A stretch of 64,000 bases of DNA, from contig NZ_FWXR01000013.1 in the NCBI RefSeq assembly GCF_900176465.1, positions 62,001 to 126,000 on the forward strand. The letters are read 5' to 3'. Below are positions 37,505 to 46,721 of the stretch, in pieces (the first letter of the stretch is position 1; the number at the start of each line of letters is the position of its first letter). Source of the DNA: Fulvimarina manganoxydans. GTDB taxonomy: Bacteria > Pseudomonadota > Alphaproteobacteria > Rhizobiales > Rhizobiaceae. Both the position numbers and the translations under genes were made by a program. The notes beneath the pieces were generated by a model. It was given only the letters and a program-made list of their open reading frames with translations, ran no database searches and was not told the origin of the DNA.

Positions 37505-38725
37505 ATGACCTCGATCGAAACACGGCAGGCGCGTTCCGCGCCCTCGACCTTGTCGTCTCGCCTGACGGCGTTTACCCACGCGGTCGACAGGCCGGTCCGG
37601 CGCTTTTCCGCCGCGCAGCTTGCAGGCGTCCCGGCGCCGCTTCTGGCCATTCTGGCCATTCTGGCCGTCAATTTCGGGCTGATCCTTCTCGACGGCCGCC
37701 CCCCGTCTGCGGATGATGCCGAGCAGCTGAGCCAGGCGACCGGTTGGGCTCTCGGCTATAGCGGGGTTCAGCCGCCGGTTCACACCTGGATCGTCATGAG
37801 CTTGCAAAGCCTGTTTGGCGAGGGGCTGACGGCGGTGCTCGCCGCCCGCTGGTTCGTCGTCTCGGCCTTCTTCGTCGCCCTGGCCGGCCTCTGCTGGGCC
37901 CTCGGCTTGAAGGGCGATGCGCTCGGCGCCGGCCTGTTCGGGGCCTTTCTCCTGCCGCAGATCGGCTGGGAGGCCCAACGCACCTTCAGCCACTCCTTGT
38001 CGGCGCTTTTCTTTTCTGTGCTCTTCGTCGCCCTCCTGGTCTGCGCGACGCGGACGAGGCGCCTTTCTCTCTGGGCCGGTCTTGGCGTTGTCGCCGCCTT
38101 CGCCCTCCTGTCGAAATACAACACGGCGCTTCTCATCGGCTGCGCCTTCGTCGCCTTTGCCTCGCTCAGCGATGCGCGCCGGATGATGCCGCGCTTCGGC
38201 CCTGTCGCCTTCATGGCGATGGCGGTTCTGATCCTCGCGGCGCCGGTCTCATGGCTCCTCGATCGGCTCCAGACGCTCGATGACAGCGCCAAGAAATTCG
38301 CTTTCGTCGAGGGCGAGCCCTTGTGGACCGCCGCTTTGGGCCTCGGCAATTACATGCTTGCGATCGCTGCCTATGTGGCTCCGCTCATGCTCGTCGCGCT
38401 TCTGGGGCTTCTATATCTCGAAGGCCGGGGCGGTGTGTCCGTCGCCTTCGCGGCGTTCAGGACGTCGACGGGTATCCGTTTGATTCTGCGCACGATGCTG
38501 CTTGTCTTGTCGATCGGCCTTGTGCTCATCCTCGCCTCGGGCGCGACCGCCGTCGAAACCTACTGGCTGCATCCGGCGCTTGTGATGAGCGCGCCGTTGG
38601 TCGCCTTCGCCCTTGATCGCGCCGATCCCTCTGGCCACGCCAATCGCGTCGTCATCGCCTGGGGCCTCGTTGCGGCGATGGTGACGACGCTCGTCTTCCT
38701 AATTCGCAGCTTTGGGGTCGGTTGA
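37505..38725 (+). CDS. GT39-family (ArnT/PMT-like) glycosyltransferase, short
   Basis: Polytopic membrane glycosyltransferase that would use a polyprenyl-phosphate sugar donor on the periplasmic side. In 406 residues, about ten hydrophobic helices follow a polar start; the first loop carries GRPPSADDAEQLSQATGWALGYSGVQPPVHTW near residue 65, with the DD-type acidic pair and PP motif of the family catalytic loop. FSHSLSALFF and LSKYNTALLIG follow in usual places. Family members are usually 500 or more residues with a C-terminal soluble domain; that part is missing here. The acceptor is unknown (lipid A, O-antigen or glycolipid). Confidence 0.75.
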   Translation: MTSIETRQARSAPSTLSSRLTAFTHAVDRPVRRFSAAQLAGVPAPLLAILAILAVNFGLILLDGRPPSADDAEQLSQATGWALGYSGVQPPVHTWIVMSLQSLFGEGLTAVLAARWFVVSAFFVALAGLCWALGLKGDALGAGLFGAFLLPQIGWEAQRTFSHSLSALFFSVLFVALLVCATRTRRLSLWAGLGVVAAFALLSKYNTALLIGCAFVAFASLSDARRMMPRFGPVAFMAMAVLILAAPVSWLLDRLQTLDDSAKKFAFVEGEPLWTAALGLGNYMLAIAAYVAPLMLVALLGLLYLEGRGGVSVAFAAFRTSTGIRLILRTMLLVLSIGLVLILASGATAVETYWLHPALVMSAPLVAFALDRADPSGHANRVVIAWGLVAAMVTTLVFLIRSFGVG

Positions 38726-38858
38726 TTTGAGTCTGTTCCTCAAGATTTCGTCGTGGCCAAGTGTTTTCGCGAAGAAGCGCATCGTGTAGGCGGTCGGTGG
38801 GCCGTTGGAGGCCCGGCGGCTGGCGATCGAACGGCCGCAAGCGGGGGAGTGAGACGGC

Positions 38859-40166
38859 ATGATGGTCGCGACGGATATCGCCACTCGGGTGTGGAACCAC
38901 ACCTTCAAGCTCGACCCGATCGTGCGCAGCCTGCTCGACACCGACTTCTACAAACTTCTGATGCTGCAGATGGTGCGCGGGCTGCATCCCGAGACGCAAG
39001 TCACCTTCAAGCTGATCAACCGCACGACATCGGTTCGCTTGGCCGAGGTCATCGACGAGGCTGAACTGCGCGCCCAGCTCGATTATGCCCGCTCCTTGCG
39101 CCTCACCAAGCGCGAGATGATCTGGCTCGCCGGCAACAGCTTTTACGGGACGAAGCAGATTTTTCTGCCGGAATTTCTCGACTGGTTCGAGGATTTCCGC
39201 CTACCCGAATATCGGCTCGACGTAGTGGATGGGCAATTCGAGCTGACCTTTTCCGGCCCTTGGACCCACACCATGATGTGGGAGATACCGGCCCTTGCCA
39301 TCGTCAACGAGCTGCGCTCGCGCGCCGCGCTTCGCCATGCCAAGCGATTCGAGCTCGATGTGATCTATGCCCGCGCCAAGGCCAAGATGTGGGAGAAGGT
39401 CGAGCAGCTCCAGAAGCTGCCGAACTTAAGAATCTCCGATTTCGGCACGCGCCGGCGCCACTCCTTCCTCTGGCAGCGCTGGTGCGTGGAAGCCTTGAAG
39501 GAGGGGCTCGGTGATCGCTTCATCGGCACATCCAATGTGCTTCTGGCCATGGAAGCCGATCTCGAAGCGATCGGAACGAACGCCCATGAGCTGCCCATGG
39601 TGCTTGCCGCTTTGGCAGAAGGGGACGAGGCGCTGAAGGCTTCGCCCTATGCCGTTCTCGAAGAGTGGCAGCGCTATTATGGCGGAAATCTTCTCGTCGT
39701 CCTGCCCGACACCTTCGGAACGACGAGCTTCCTGAAATCGGCGCCGCGCTGGATCGCCGACTGGACCGGCTTTCGGCCCGACTCGGCGCCCCCCATCGAA
39801 GGCGGTGAGGAGATCATTGCCTGGTGGGAGCGGATGGGCATCGATCCGAAGGAGAAACTGCTGGTCTTCTCGGACGGGCTCGATTCGGACACGATCGAGG
39901 AGGCCTATCGCCACTTCGAAGGACGGGTGCGCATGAGCTTCGGCTGGGGCACCAATCTCACCAACGACTTCCGAGGTGTCGCCCCGGAGCCGATCCCTGG
40001 CCTCGATCCGATTTCGCTGGTCTGCAAGGTGGCGAACGCCGATGGGCGTCCGGCCGTCAAGCTCTCGGACAATGCGGCCAAGGCGACGGGCGAGGCGGAC
40101 GAAGTCGAGCGCTATCGCCGCGTCTTCGGCGCCCCGAGCTATGCCGAGCGGGCGGTCAGGGTCTAG
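38859..40166 (+). CDS. pncB: Nicotinate phosphoribosyltransferase
   Basis: Salvage enzyme turning nicotinate plus PRPP into nicotinate mononucleotide for NAD synthesis. The 435-residue protein has [12 protein letters not shown] near residue 28, [14 protein letters not shown] near 195, the catalytic His in [15 protein letters not shown] near 246, and the phosphate-binding [10 protein letters not shown] near 350 and [11 protein letters not shown] near 378. Two ATGs lie together at 38859 and 38862. The next genes (antitoxin and zeta-like toxin) belong to a separate module. Confidence 0.95.
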   Translation: MMVATDIATRVWNHTFKLDPIVRSLLDTDFYKLLMLQMVRGLHPETQVTFKLINRTTSVRLAEVIDEAELRAQLDYARSLRLTKREMIWLAGNSFYGTKQIFLPEFLDWFEDFRLPEYRLDVVDGQFELTFSGPWTHTMMWEIPALAIVNELRSRAALRHAKRFELDVIYARAKAKMWEKVEQLQKLPNLRISDFGTRRRHSFLWQRWCVEALKEGLGDRFIGTSNVLLAMEADLEAIGTNAHELPMVLAALAEGDEALKASPYAVLEEWQRYYGGNLLVVLPDTFGTTSFLKSAPRWIADWTGFRPDSAPPIEGGEEIIAWWERMGIDPKEKLLVFSDGLDSDTIEEAYRHFEGRVRMSFGWGTNLTNDFRGVAPEPIPGLDPISLVCKVANADGRPAVKLSDNAAKATGEADEVERYRRVFGAPSYAERAVRV

Positions 40167-40251
40167 GCGGGCGCCGGTCCGTGCCTATGTCCTTATAGCA
40201 AACGACGATGGCATCGCGTATGTTGGGGAGGCGCAAGACGGGTTTCAAAAC

Positions 40252-40470
40252 ATGATGCTTCTCGATAAGTGGCGCGAGAACGAAGACCGCGTTCGGCAAG
40301 CCGGGGCCATCGCGCTCGAGCGGGCGCGCGAGGCCGGGGTTCCGGCTTACTACCGCGATCCTTCGCTGGGAGAGGGAATCGTGAAGGAGATGCCGGACGG
40401 AAACCGCGTCTTGATCGGCGAGGCGGAGGAAGAGAAGTGCATTGCCGCTGCCCTGGCACGGCGTGGCTGA
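40252..40470 (+). CDS. Small putative antitoxin paired with zeta-like toxin
   Basis: A 72-residue acidic protein, MMLLDKWRENEDRVRQAGAI onward, with the ARGVPAYYRDP-type segment (here AGVPAYYRDPSLGEGIV) and KEMPDGNRVLI typical of short genes directly upstream of zeta-like kinases in Rhizobiales. The gene overlaps the toxin start by 8 bp, so they are translationally coupled. Start is weakly supported: two ATGs at 40252/40255 with no clear ribosome site. Antitoxin role is inference from the pairing. Confidence 0.6.
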   Translation: MMLLDKWRENEDRVRQAGAIALERAREAGVPAYYRDPSLGEGIVKEMPDGNRVLIGEAEEEKCIAAALARRG

Positions 40471-41116
40471 GACATCTCGCGGTACCGCTTTTTGCACAAT
40501 CATTGCCGGCCCTAATGGCTCGGGCAAATCGACGATCTATCCTCTGTTGTCTCTCGACGGCGAGTTCGTGAATGCGGACCTCGTCGCTCGGCGCATCGAC
40601 CCGACCAATCCCGAGTCCGTGTCGATCGCGGCAGGGCGCTTGGTGCTCAAGATGATCGACGAGCTCCTCAACGATCGACGCAGTTTTGTCTACGAGACGA
40701 CGCTCAGCAGTCGGCAATCCCTCTCTGTGATGGAAAGGTGCCATGACCTGGGATACGAGGTGGCGCTCGTCTACGTCGCGCTCGACAGTCCAGAGCTCAA
40801 CATTCTTCGTGTGGCGGAGCGGGTGTCCCGTGGTGGACACGACATTCCCGCAGAGGTGATCCGACGTCGCTACAAGACGGCGTTTGTCCGCCTTCCGCAT
40901 GCCCTGCGGCTGGCGGACAACAGTCTCCTGTTCGACAATAGCGGCTTGGAGCCTCGGATGTTGCTGGCTTTGCAGCGCGGTAAGCTCGTGGCCAACCGTC
41001 TCGACGAAGCGATGCCGTCGCATGTCCGTTTGGCGGAAATCGTTGCGCAGGCCCTCGACATAAATATGGATGCGGTCTTCCGGGCCGCCCGGCACCCTGG
41101 ATCCGATCCTAGATGA
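40463..41116 (+). CDS. Zeta-toxin family kinase
   Basis: P-loop kinase resembling zeta toxins, which phosphorylate UDP-activated sugars and block peptidoglycan synthesis. In 217 residues: Walker A IIAGPNGSGKST near residue 13, a substrate-binding FVNADLVARRI near 36 (Asp in the family position), FVYETTLSSRQS near 77 (the second base/Thr region) and ALDSPELNILRVAERVSRGGHDIPAEVIRRRYK with Arg residues for phosphate contacts. GTG 40463 overlaps the end of the antitoxin-like gene. Both look intact. Confidence 0.8.
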   Translation: MAETSRGTAFCTIIAGPNGSGKSTIYPLLSLDGEFVNADLVARRIDPTNPESVSIAAGRLVLKMIDELLNDRRSFVYETTLSSRQSLSVMERCHDLGYEVALVYVALDSPELNILRVAERVSRGGHDIPAEVIRRRYKTAFVRLPHALRLADNSLLFDNSGLEPRMLLALQRGKLVANRLDEAMPSHVRLAEIVAQALDINMDAVFRAARHPGSDPR

Positions 41117-41155
41117 TACCACCGGCCGCCGGTTGAAGCCGGAGACCGCTGATCA

Positions 41156-42148
41156 TTACTTCAGGAAGCTCGAAAAGATCGAGCCGCCACCGCCGCCGAC
41201 GCGGTTGCCCTGGCGATCATAGCCCGGGCGGCGATGCTGCTCGGCCGCATAGGCGTCGGCCGAGATGCGCTGGCCGGTGCGGTAGGAGAAGGTCGAATAG
41301 GTGGCGAACTCGCTCTCTTCCATGGTCGAGACGAGACGCTCGACCTCCTGGGCGTCGCGAGCGTTCTTAGCCGCCACTTCCACCGGCAGCGAGAAGTCCG
41401 GGCAGGGGCCGGTGGCGCTCAACTGCGACACGGTCTCGGCGCTCTGATCGAAGACATAGCGGCGGTCGCAGACGCCCACATTGGGCGGACGCTTGGTGAC
41501 CTCGAAATGGTCGTAGCCCTGCTTCAGATTCTGCCAGAAGGCAAAATGTTCGGAATTGCGATGCCGCGCCATGTTCTCGGGCGTCATCCGGTAGGGATAG
41601 GCCTGGATCTGGAATTCGCGCTGACCGCCTTCGAAGGAATGGCGGGCGAGGGAATAGATTTCCTGAACCTGCTCATCATCCATGGCGTAGCAGCCGGACG
41701 AATTGCAGGAGCCATGGATCATTAGATGGCTGCCCGTGCGCCCATTGGCGCGGTCGAACAGGTTCGGATAGCCCATATTGATGGCGAGGTGATAGTTGGA
41801 ATTTGGGTTCAGCTGGGTCGGCGTCACCGTATAGAAGCCTTCGGGCGCCTGGCGGTCGCCCTCCTTCTTCTTGGGTCCAAGATTGCCCGACCAGGCGCAG
41901 ATCTCGTAGGTCTTCAAAAGGGCGTAGGTGCCGTCGGTCGTCTGTTTCCAGATCTCCAGATCGGACTCTTCCTTGAAGAGGCGGACGAGGATCGGCGAAT
42001 TGACGCCCATCCCTTTGGCCTGGATCGCGCGGACCAGAGCGGTCGGCAGCGGTGCCTCGGCCGGAATGAGATCGTCATATTTGCAGCCGGAAATTCCGAA
42101 CAGGCTGGCAGCCAGCGCGACGGCCGTCATGAATCGGCGCAGTGACAT
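41156..42148 (-). CDS. L,D-transpeptidase (YkuD/YafK-like) lipoprotein
   Basis: Probable peptidoglycan L,D-transpeptidase, or a YafK-type hydrolase releasing Braun lipoprotein. The 330-residue protein has a lipobox (FGISGC, lipidated Cys22), then a YkuD domain from about 50-220 with the catalytic motif MIHGSCNSSGCYAMDD: His145, Cys148 and nucleophile candidate Cys153. A downstream region with a Gly-rich tail (VGGGGGSIF) ends the protein. Start ATG 42148 is chosen over TTG 42154. It is anchored in the cell envelope. Monocistronic; convergent with the zeta-like gene. Confidence 0.85.
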   Translation of the reverse strand: MSLRRFMTAVALAASLFGISGCKYDDLIPAEAPLPTALVRAIQAKGMGVNSPILVRLFKEESDLEIWKQTTDGTYALLKTYEICAWSGNLGPKKKEGDRQAPEGFYTVTPTQLNPNSNYHLAINMGYPNLFDRANGRTGSHLMIHGSCNSSGCYAMDDEQVQEIYSLARHSFEGGQREFQIQAYPYRMTPENMARHRNSEHFAFWQNLKQGYDHFEVTKRPPNVGVCDRRYVFDQSAETVSQLSATGPCPDFSLPVEVAAKNARDAQEVERLVSTMEESEFATYSTFSYRTGQRISADAYAAEQHRRPGYDRQGNRVGGGGGSIFSSFLK

Positions 42149-42501
42149 CCCCAAACGTCCCCATCAGTTGGAACGTGGCCCCGCCTTCCCCTGCGGGTCC
42201 CCGTCCAGCCATCTCGCCGCGCCGCGTGATTCAATCTCTCGCGCAGGCTTCGGCTTCGCGTCCGCTGGCAGCAAGCACCGCCGGGACGCATGTCCCCTCA
42301 TCGTGGCGGCCAAATGTTAAGATTCCGTCAAGACTTCACGAATTCTTAACATATGCGCCGCGAGCGCAGACGATCGTTTCGAAACCAAAACGCTGCCAGT
42401 CTGTCGCCCCATTACAAAATAGAAAGACAGCGGCCGAATTTTGGCAGCTTTCCCAGAGTCACGAAAGATGGCGGGCGTGTCCGGCCCGCCACAGGCCGTC
42501 A
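42149..42501. other. Intergenic region upstream of the L,D-transpeptidase (353 bp)
   Basis: Lies between two minus-strand genes. The middle (42310-42440) is AT-rich for this genome and includes TTAAGATTCCGTCAAGACTTCACGAATTCTTAA-like sequence, in which TTAAGA...TCTTAA form an imperfect dyad (about 42316-42349), a plausible promoter/operator for the transpeptidase. No gene is supported. Confidence 0.45.
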
Positions 42502-43455
42502 TCAAAGATTGCGGCCAATCGCCAGGAACTTCTCGCGGCGCTCGCGCTTGCGTGCCTGCCCGTCGAGGGCGAGCAGCTCCGATAGGCCCCGGCGAATATG
42601 CTCCGCCGCGCGATCGATCGTCGTTTCCGGGTCGCGATGGGCGCCGCCGATCGGCTCCTCCACGATGGCGTCGATGATGCCGAATTCCTTCAGATCCTGG
42701 GCCGTGATCTTCATCGCCTGGGCAACGTCGCGGGCGCGCGTCGCATCGCGCCAGAGAATCGAGGCGCCGGCCTCCGGCGAGATCACCGAATAGATGGCAT
42801 GTTCCAGCATGAAGACCCGGTTGGCGGTGGCGATCGCGATGGCGCCGCCCGAGCCGCCTTCGCCGATGACCAACGAGACGAGGGGCACCGTCAGACCGAG
42901 GCAGGTCTCGATCGACCGGGCGATTGCCTCGGCCTGGCCGCGCTCCTCGGCGCCGATGCCGGGATAGGCGCCGGCCGTGTCGACGAGGGTCAGCACGGGG
43001 ATGTCGAATCGCTCGGCCATCTCCATGATGCGCACGGCCTTGCGGTAGCCTTCCGGGCGGGCCATGCCGAAATTGTGCTTCAGCCGGGTCTGGGTGTCGT
43101 TGCCCTTTTCCTGGCCGATCACCGCGACCGGCTCGCCGTCGAAGCGCCCGAAACCGGCGATGATCGCATAGTCCTCGGCGTAATAGCGATCACCGGCGAG
43201 CGGCACGAAATCGGTGATCAGCCGCTTCACGTAGTCTGAGCAATGGGGCCGGTCGGGGTGGCGGGCGACCTGTGTCTTTTGCCACGGGGACAGCTTTTGA
43301 TAGAGCGCGGCGAGCGCATCCTGCGAGCGCGTCTCCAGCCGGGCGATCTCCTCATGGACGTCGACCGCGTCGTCTTCCCCCTCGATCTTCTTCAGCTCGA
43401 GGATCTGGCCTTCCAGATCGGCGACCGGTTTTTCGAAATCCAGATAGTTGTGCAT
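42502..43455 (-). CDS. accA: Acetyl-CoA carboxylase carboxyltransferase subunit alpha
   Basis: Carboxyltransferase half-subunit that, with AccD, moves carboxyl from biotin to acetyl-CoA for fatty acid synthesis. The 317-residue protein starts MHNYLDFEKPVADLEGQI and has GQEKGNDTQTRLKHNFGMARPEGYRKA near residue 125, LVDTAGAYPGIGAEERGQ near 165 and GEGGSGGAIAI near 205, all family-specific. ATG 43455 fits family starts; the frame extends to an ATG at 43488. xerD is transcribed toward accA 150 bp upstream. Confidence 0.96.
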   Translation of the reverse strand: MHNYLDFEKPVADLEGQILELKKIEGEDDAVDVHEEIARLETRSQDALAALYQKLSPWQKTQVARHPDRPHCSDYVKRLITDFVPLAGDRYYAEDYAIIAGFGRFDGEPVAVIGQEKGNDTQTRLKHNFGMARPEGYRKAVRIMEMAERFDIPVLTLVDTAGAYPGIGAEERGQAEAIARSIETCLGLTVPLVSLVIGEGGSGGAIAIATANRVFMLEHAIYSVISPEAGASILWRDATRARDVAQAMKITAQDLKEFGIIDAIVEEPIGGAHRDPETTIDRAAEHIRRGLSELLALDGQARKRERREKFLAIGRNL

Positions 43456-43605
43456 TCCCGTCCGGCTTGCGCCGCCTTGATGGTTCATCCGTTCGGCGAA
43501 AGATCATGCGCCGTTCAACGCCGCAATCCAGGCCTTCGCCGCTTTCCTCGGCGGGGAGGTGAGGCGGAAAGGGCTCAATTTCAAGCTGCGACGCGGCTTC
43601 TGTTA

Positions 43606-44553
43606 TCAGTCCCGGCCCACCCTCGAAAGGGGATGATGCTCGCTCACCAGCTTATGGAGCCGTTCTTCCAGCACATGGGTATAGATCTGCGTGGTGGAAA
43701 TGTCGGCATGGCCGAGCAGCTCCTGCACAGCCCGAAGGTCGGCTCCATGCTGAAGAAGGTGGCTTGCAAAGGCATGGCGCAGCACGTGGGGCGAGATCTT
43801 GGCCGGCGTGATCGAAGCCCGTGCCGCCAGTGCTTTGAGTTCTCGCCCGAAAAGCTGACGGCTGAGATGGCCGCTCTCCGAATCGGCTGGAAAGAGCCAT
43901 GGCCCTTCCATCGACACCTTGGCCGCGGCAAGCGCCGCGCCATAGGCGTCGAGGGCGGCGCGGGCCGCATCGCCGATCGGCACCATCCGCTCTTTGTTGC
44001 CCTTGCCAACCACCGGGATCACCCGCGAGCGCGAGGTCAGGAGGCTTTTGGGCAGGGATACGAGCTCGGAGACGCGAAGGCCCGTCGCATAGAGAAGCTC
44101 GACCAGAACCCGCAGCCGGACGGCGCGAACCCGCGCGGGCGGGGCGAGAGCCGGGTCGGCCGCTTCCTGTTCGGCGAGATCGAGAAGCCGGTCGACCTCC
44201 GCCTCGCTCATCACCTTGGGCAAGGGCCGGCGCTTGCGCGCGCCCTCCACCGGGCCGGTCGGATCGTCGGCGCGTTGGCCTTCCGCATAGAGAAAACGGA
44301 AGAGCTGGCGCAGCGCCGACAGTTTTCGCGAGCGGGTCGATTCGGAAAAGCCCTGCTTCGCGAGATCGGAGAGAAAGGCGCGGATCGTCTCGCTCGTGGC
44401 GTTGAAGAGCCCGCCCTGGCCGGCGAGGAATTCGGCCGCGCCGTCGAGATCACGTCGATAAGCCTCGATCGTGTTTGTGGCGGCACCCCGCTCGACCGCC
44501 ATCATTTCCAGAAAGGCTTCCACTGCCGCCTGGTCGCGAACCGAGATGCTCAT
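43606..44553 (-). CDS. xerD: Site-specific tyrosine recombinase XerD
   Basis: Resolves chromosome dimers at dif, acting with XerC and FtsK. The 315-residue protein has an N-terminal SAM-like domain and the catalytic core: Arg in [10 protein letters not shown] near 155, Lys in VGKGNKER near 182, [12 protein letters not shown] (His/Arg) near 255, [16 protein letters not shown] with His and the Tyr nucleophile near 290. It follows the small membrane gene with a 4 bp overlap, so the pair is coupled. No dif-like site was recognised nearby. Confidence 0.95.
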   Translation of the reverse strand: MSISVRDQAAVEAFLEMMAVERGAATNTIEAYRRDLDGAAEFLAGQGGLFNATSETIRAFLSDLAKQGFSESTRSRKLSALRQLFRFLYAEGQRADDPTGPVEGARKRRPLPKVMSEAEVDRLLDLAEQEAADPALAPPARVRAVRLRVLVELLYATGLRVSELVSLPKSLLTSRSRVIPVVGKGNKERMVPIGDAARAALDAYGAALAAAKVSMEGPWLFPADSESGHLSRQLFGRELKALAARASITPAKISPHVLRHAFASHLLQHGADLRAVQELLGHADISTTQIYTHVLEERLHKLVSEHHPLSRVGRD

Positions 44554-44771
44554 TGGCTGGTCGCTCCCTCTGGTGCGGCCTCGCTTGCCGGTGGGTCGGC
44601 CGCTGGTGGCATCTCAGGCGGAGCCGGCACCACCTTCAAGGGTGGCAGCTCGACGTCGATCGTCAGCTCCTGGCGGTTCGGCTCGACGAAGTAGACGAGC
44701 GCGGCCATGATGCCGTAGATGATCCCCGCAATGACGGCGAGGGTCGTGAGAAGGCGAAAAAGGGTCGGCAT
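44550..44771 (-). CDS. Small single-span membrane protein upstream of xerD
   Basis: A 73-residue protein with one N-terminal hydrophobic helix ([26 protein letters not shown]) and a periplasmic Pro/Glu-rich tail, [19 protein letters not shown]. Similar short proteins precede xerD in many Rhizobiales. Function unknown. It overlaps the xerD start by 4 bp and is divergent from aroK. Confidence 0.75.
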   Translation of the reverse strand: MPTLFRLLTTLAVIAGIIYGIMAALVYFVEPNRQELTIDVELPPLKVVPAPPEMPPAADPPASEAAPEGATSQ

Positions 44772-44994
44772 CGCGGCGCCCGGCGATCCTTGCGTCTTGT
44801 TGTGTCCCTCACGATGGAAACGCTCTTAGCGTGCGTTGGCCGAGAGGGAAAGCGTCTGTGAAGGTCATACCCGCCTTGGCTTACTTGTCTCTTTCGCACG
44901 CGCATTGCGGAGTGGTCCTCGTGGCCGAAGAATTCGGCGCCTCCGTTTTGAAGGGGCGATAGGCGTGAGGACGGGCGTTCTGGAGGAGTTGGGA

Positions 44995-45576
44995 ATGGGC
45001 GGTGATGCATCGGCGATCGCGGATGTCGCGCGGCTGCGCGAGCGGCTGGGATCGCGGACCATCGCTCTCGTTGGGCTGATGGGCGCCGGCAAGACGACAG
45101 TCGGGCGGCGCCTCGCCTCGCTTCTCGGCCTCCCTTTTCGCGATTCGGATGTGGAGATCGAAGAGGTTTCGCGGATGACGATCCCGGAGCTGTTCGAGGC
45201 CTATGGCGAGCCGGAATTTCGGGCGCTGGAGGCGCGGGTCGTTCAACGCCTCGCCGTCGAAGGGCCCCAGGTCGTCGGCACCGGCGGCGGCGCCTATATG
45301 AATGGCGAGACGCGCGAGCGGCTGAAATCCACGGCCGTGACCGTCTGGCTGAAGGCCGATCTCGACACGCTGATGGAGCGTGTCTCGCGCCGGAGCAACC
45401 GGCCGCTTCTCAAGACCGCCGATCCGCGAGAGACCATGCGGCGGCTGATCAAGGAGCGATATCCGATCTATGGGCAGGCCGACATCGTAATCGAATCGCG
45501 CAACGTCAAGCGCGAACAGGTGGCGAGCGAGGTCGCCGAAGCCGTGCAAGCCTTTCTCGAAAGGAACGAGCGATGA
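44995..45576 (+). CDS. aroK: Shikimate kinase
   Basis: Phosphorylates shikimate in the aromatic amino acid pathway. The 193-residue protein has P-loop GLMGAGKTTVGRR near residue 26, FRDSDVEIEEVSRMTIPELF near 48 (Asp binding Mg and substrate), EFRALEARVV, GTGGGAYM near 92 and the lid RRSNRPLLK near 130. ATG 44995 has GGAGGAG 6 nt upstream; the longer frame from 44836 is not used. aroB overlaps its stop by 4 bp. Confidence 0.95.
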   Translation: MGGDASAIADVARLRERLGSRTIALVGLMGAGKTTVGRRLASLLGLPFRDSDVEIEEVSRMTIPELFEAYGEPEFRALEARVVQRLAVEGPQVVGTGGGAYMNGETRERLKSTAVTVWLKADLDTLMERVSRRSNRPLLKTADPRETMRRLIKERYPIYGQADIVIESRNVKREQVASEVAEAVQAFLERNER

Positions 45577-46721
45577 ACGAGATGAGCGCAAAGCCGGCCG
45601 GAGCGCCCCTGGAGCGCCGCATTGTCCGGGTCGATCTCGCCGACCGGTCCTATAACATTCTCATCCATCAAGGGCTGATCGACGAGGCGGGCGCGGAAAT
45701 TGCCGCCCGGATGCCGGGCGTGCGTCTGGCCGTCGTCTCGGACGAGACCGTGGCGGGTCTTCATCTGGAACGCCTGTCCCTATCGCTCAAGGCCGCTGGC
45801 ATCGAGCATGTGCCCGTCATCGTGCCGGCGGGCGAGGGCACGAAGTCCTATGACGGGCTGATCCGTGTGGTCGAAGCCGTTATCGAGGCGCGTCTGGAAC
45901 GCGGCGACGCCGTGCTCGCCCTCGGCGGCGGCGTTGTCGGCGATCTCGCCGGCTTTGCGGCCGCCGTGACCCGGCGCGGGATGGGCTTCATCCAGATGCC
46001 GACGAGCCTTCTCGCACAGGTGGATTCCTCGGTCGGTGGCAAGACCGGCATCAATTCGCCTCAGGGCAAGAATCTCGTCGGCGCCTTTCACCAGCCCGCC
46101 TTGGTGCTGGCCGATACGGCGCTGCTCGATACGCTCTCGCCACGGGAATTTGCGGCCGGCTATGCGGAGGTCGTCAAATACGGCCTCATCGATCGGCCGG
46201 ATTTCTTCGAATGGCTCGACGCCAATCGACAATCGGTCTTTGCGGGCGGAACGGCCCGCACCGAGGCGATCGCTCTCTCCTGCGAAGCCAAAGCCGCCGT
46301 CGTGGCGGCCGACGAGCATGAAGGCGGCGTGCGCGCGCTTCTCAATCTCGGCCACACCTTCGGCCATGCTCTGGAAAAGTTCGCCGCCTATGACACGGCC
46401 CGCCTCGTTCATGGCGAGGGCGTGGCGATCGGCATGGCGCTCGCCCATCGCTATTCGGCGACTGAAGGCCTTTGCCCGGAAGGCGACGTTGCGCGTGTCG
46501 AGGCCCATCTGAAGGCCTGCGGCCTGCCGACGCGAATTCAGGATATTCCCGGCAATGCCCCGAGCGTCGAAGCGCTGATGCAGGCGATCAGCCAGGACAA
46601 GAAGGTCGCGCGCGGCAAACTGACCTTCATCCTGACGAGGGGGATCGGGCGCGCCTTCATCGCCCGCGACGTCGATGCAGGCCATATCGCCAACTTCCTG
46701 TCCACGGAACTCGCAGCATGA
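45573..46721 (+). CDS. aroB: 3-dehydroquinate synthase
   Basis: Converts DAHP to 3-dehydroquinate, second step of the shikimate pathway. The 382-residue protein has the NAD-binding ALGGGVVGDLAGFAAA near residue 115, MPTSLLAQVDSSVGGKTGIN near 145, the Zn-binding Glu in YAEVVKYGLI near 195, and LNLGHTFGHALE with Zn His near 255 and HGEGVAIGM near 277. It overlaps aroK upstream and the CNNM gene downstream by 4 bp each. Confidence 0.96.
   Translation: MNEMSAKPAGAPLERRIVRVDLADRSYNILIHQGLIDEAGAEIAARMPGVRLAVVSDETVAGLHLERLSLSLKAAGIEHVPVIVPAGEGTKSYDGLIRVVEAVIEARLERGDAVLALGGGVVGDLAGFAAAVTRRGMGFIQMPTSLLAQVDSSVGGKTGINSPQGKNLVGAFHQPALVLADTALLDTLSPREFAAGYAEVVKYGLIDRPDFFEWLDANRQSVFAGGTARTEAIALSCEAKAAVVAADEHEGGVRALLNLGHTFGHALEKFAAYDTARLVHGEGVAIGMALAHRYSATEGLCPEGDVARVEAHLKACGLPTRIQDIPGNAPSVEALMQAISQDKKVARGKLTFILTRGIGRAFIARDVDAGHIANFLSTELAA

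Noticed and set aside
42310-42440. A dif site near xerD or in the AT-rich gap upstream of the L,D-transpeptidase
   Set aside because: No 28 bp XerCD-type site with two half-sites was recognisable.
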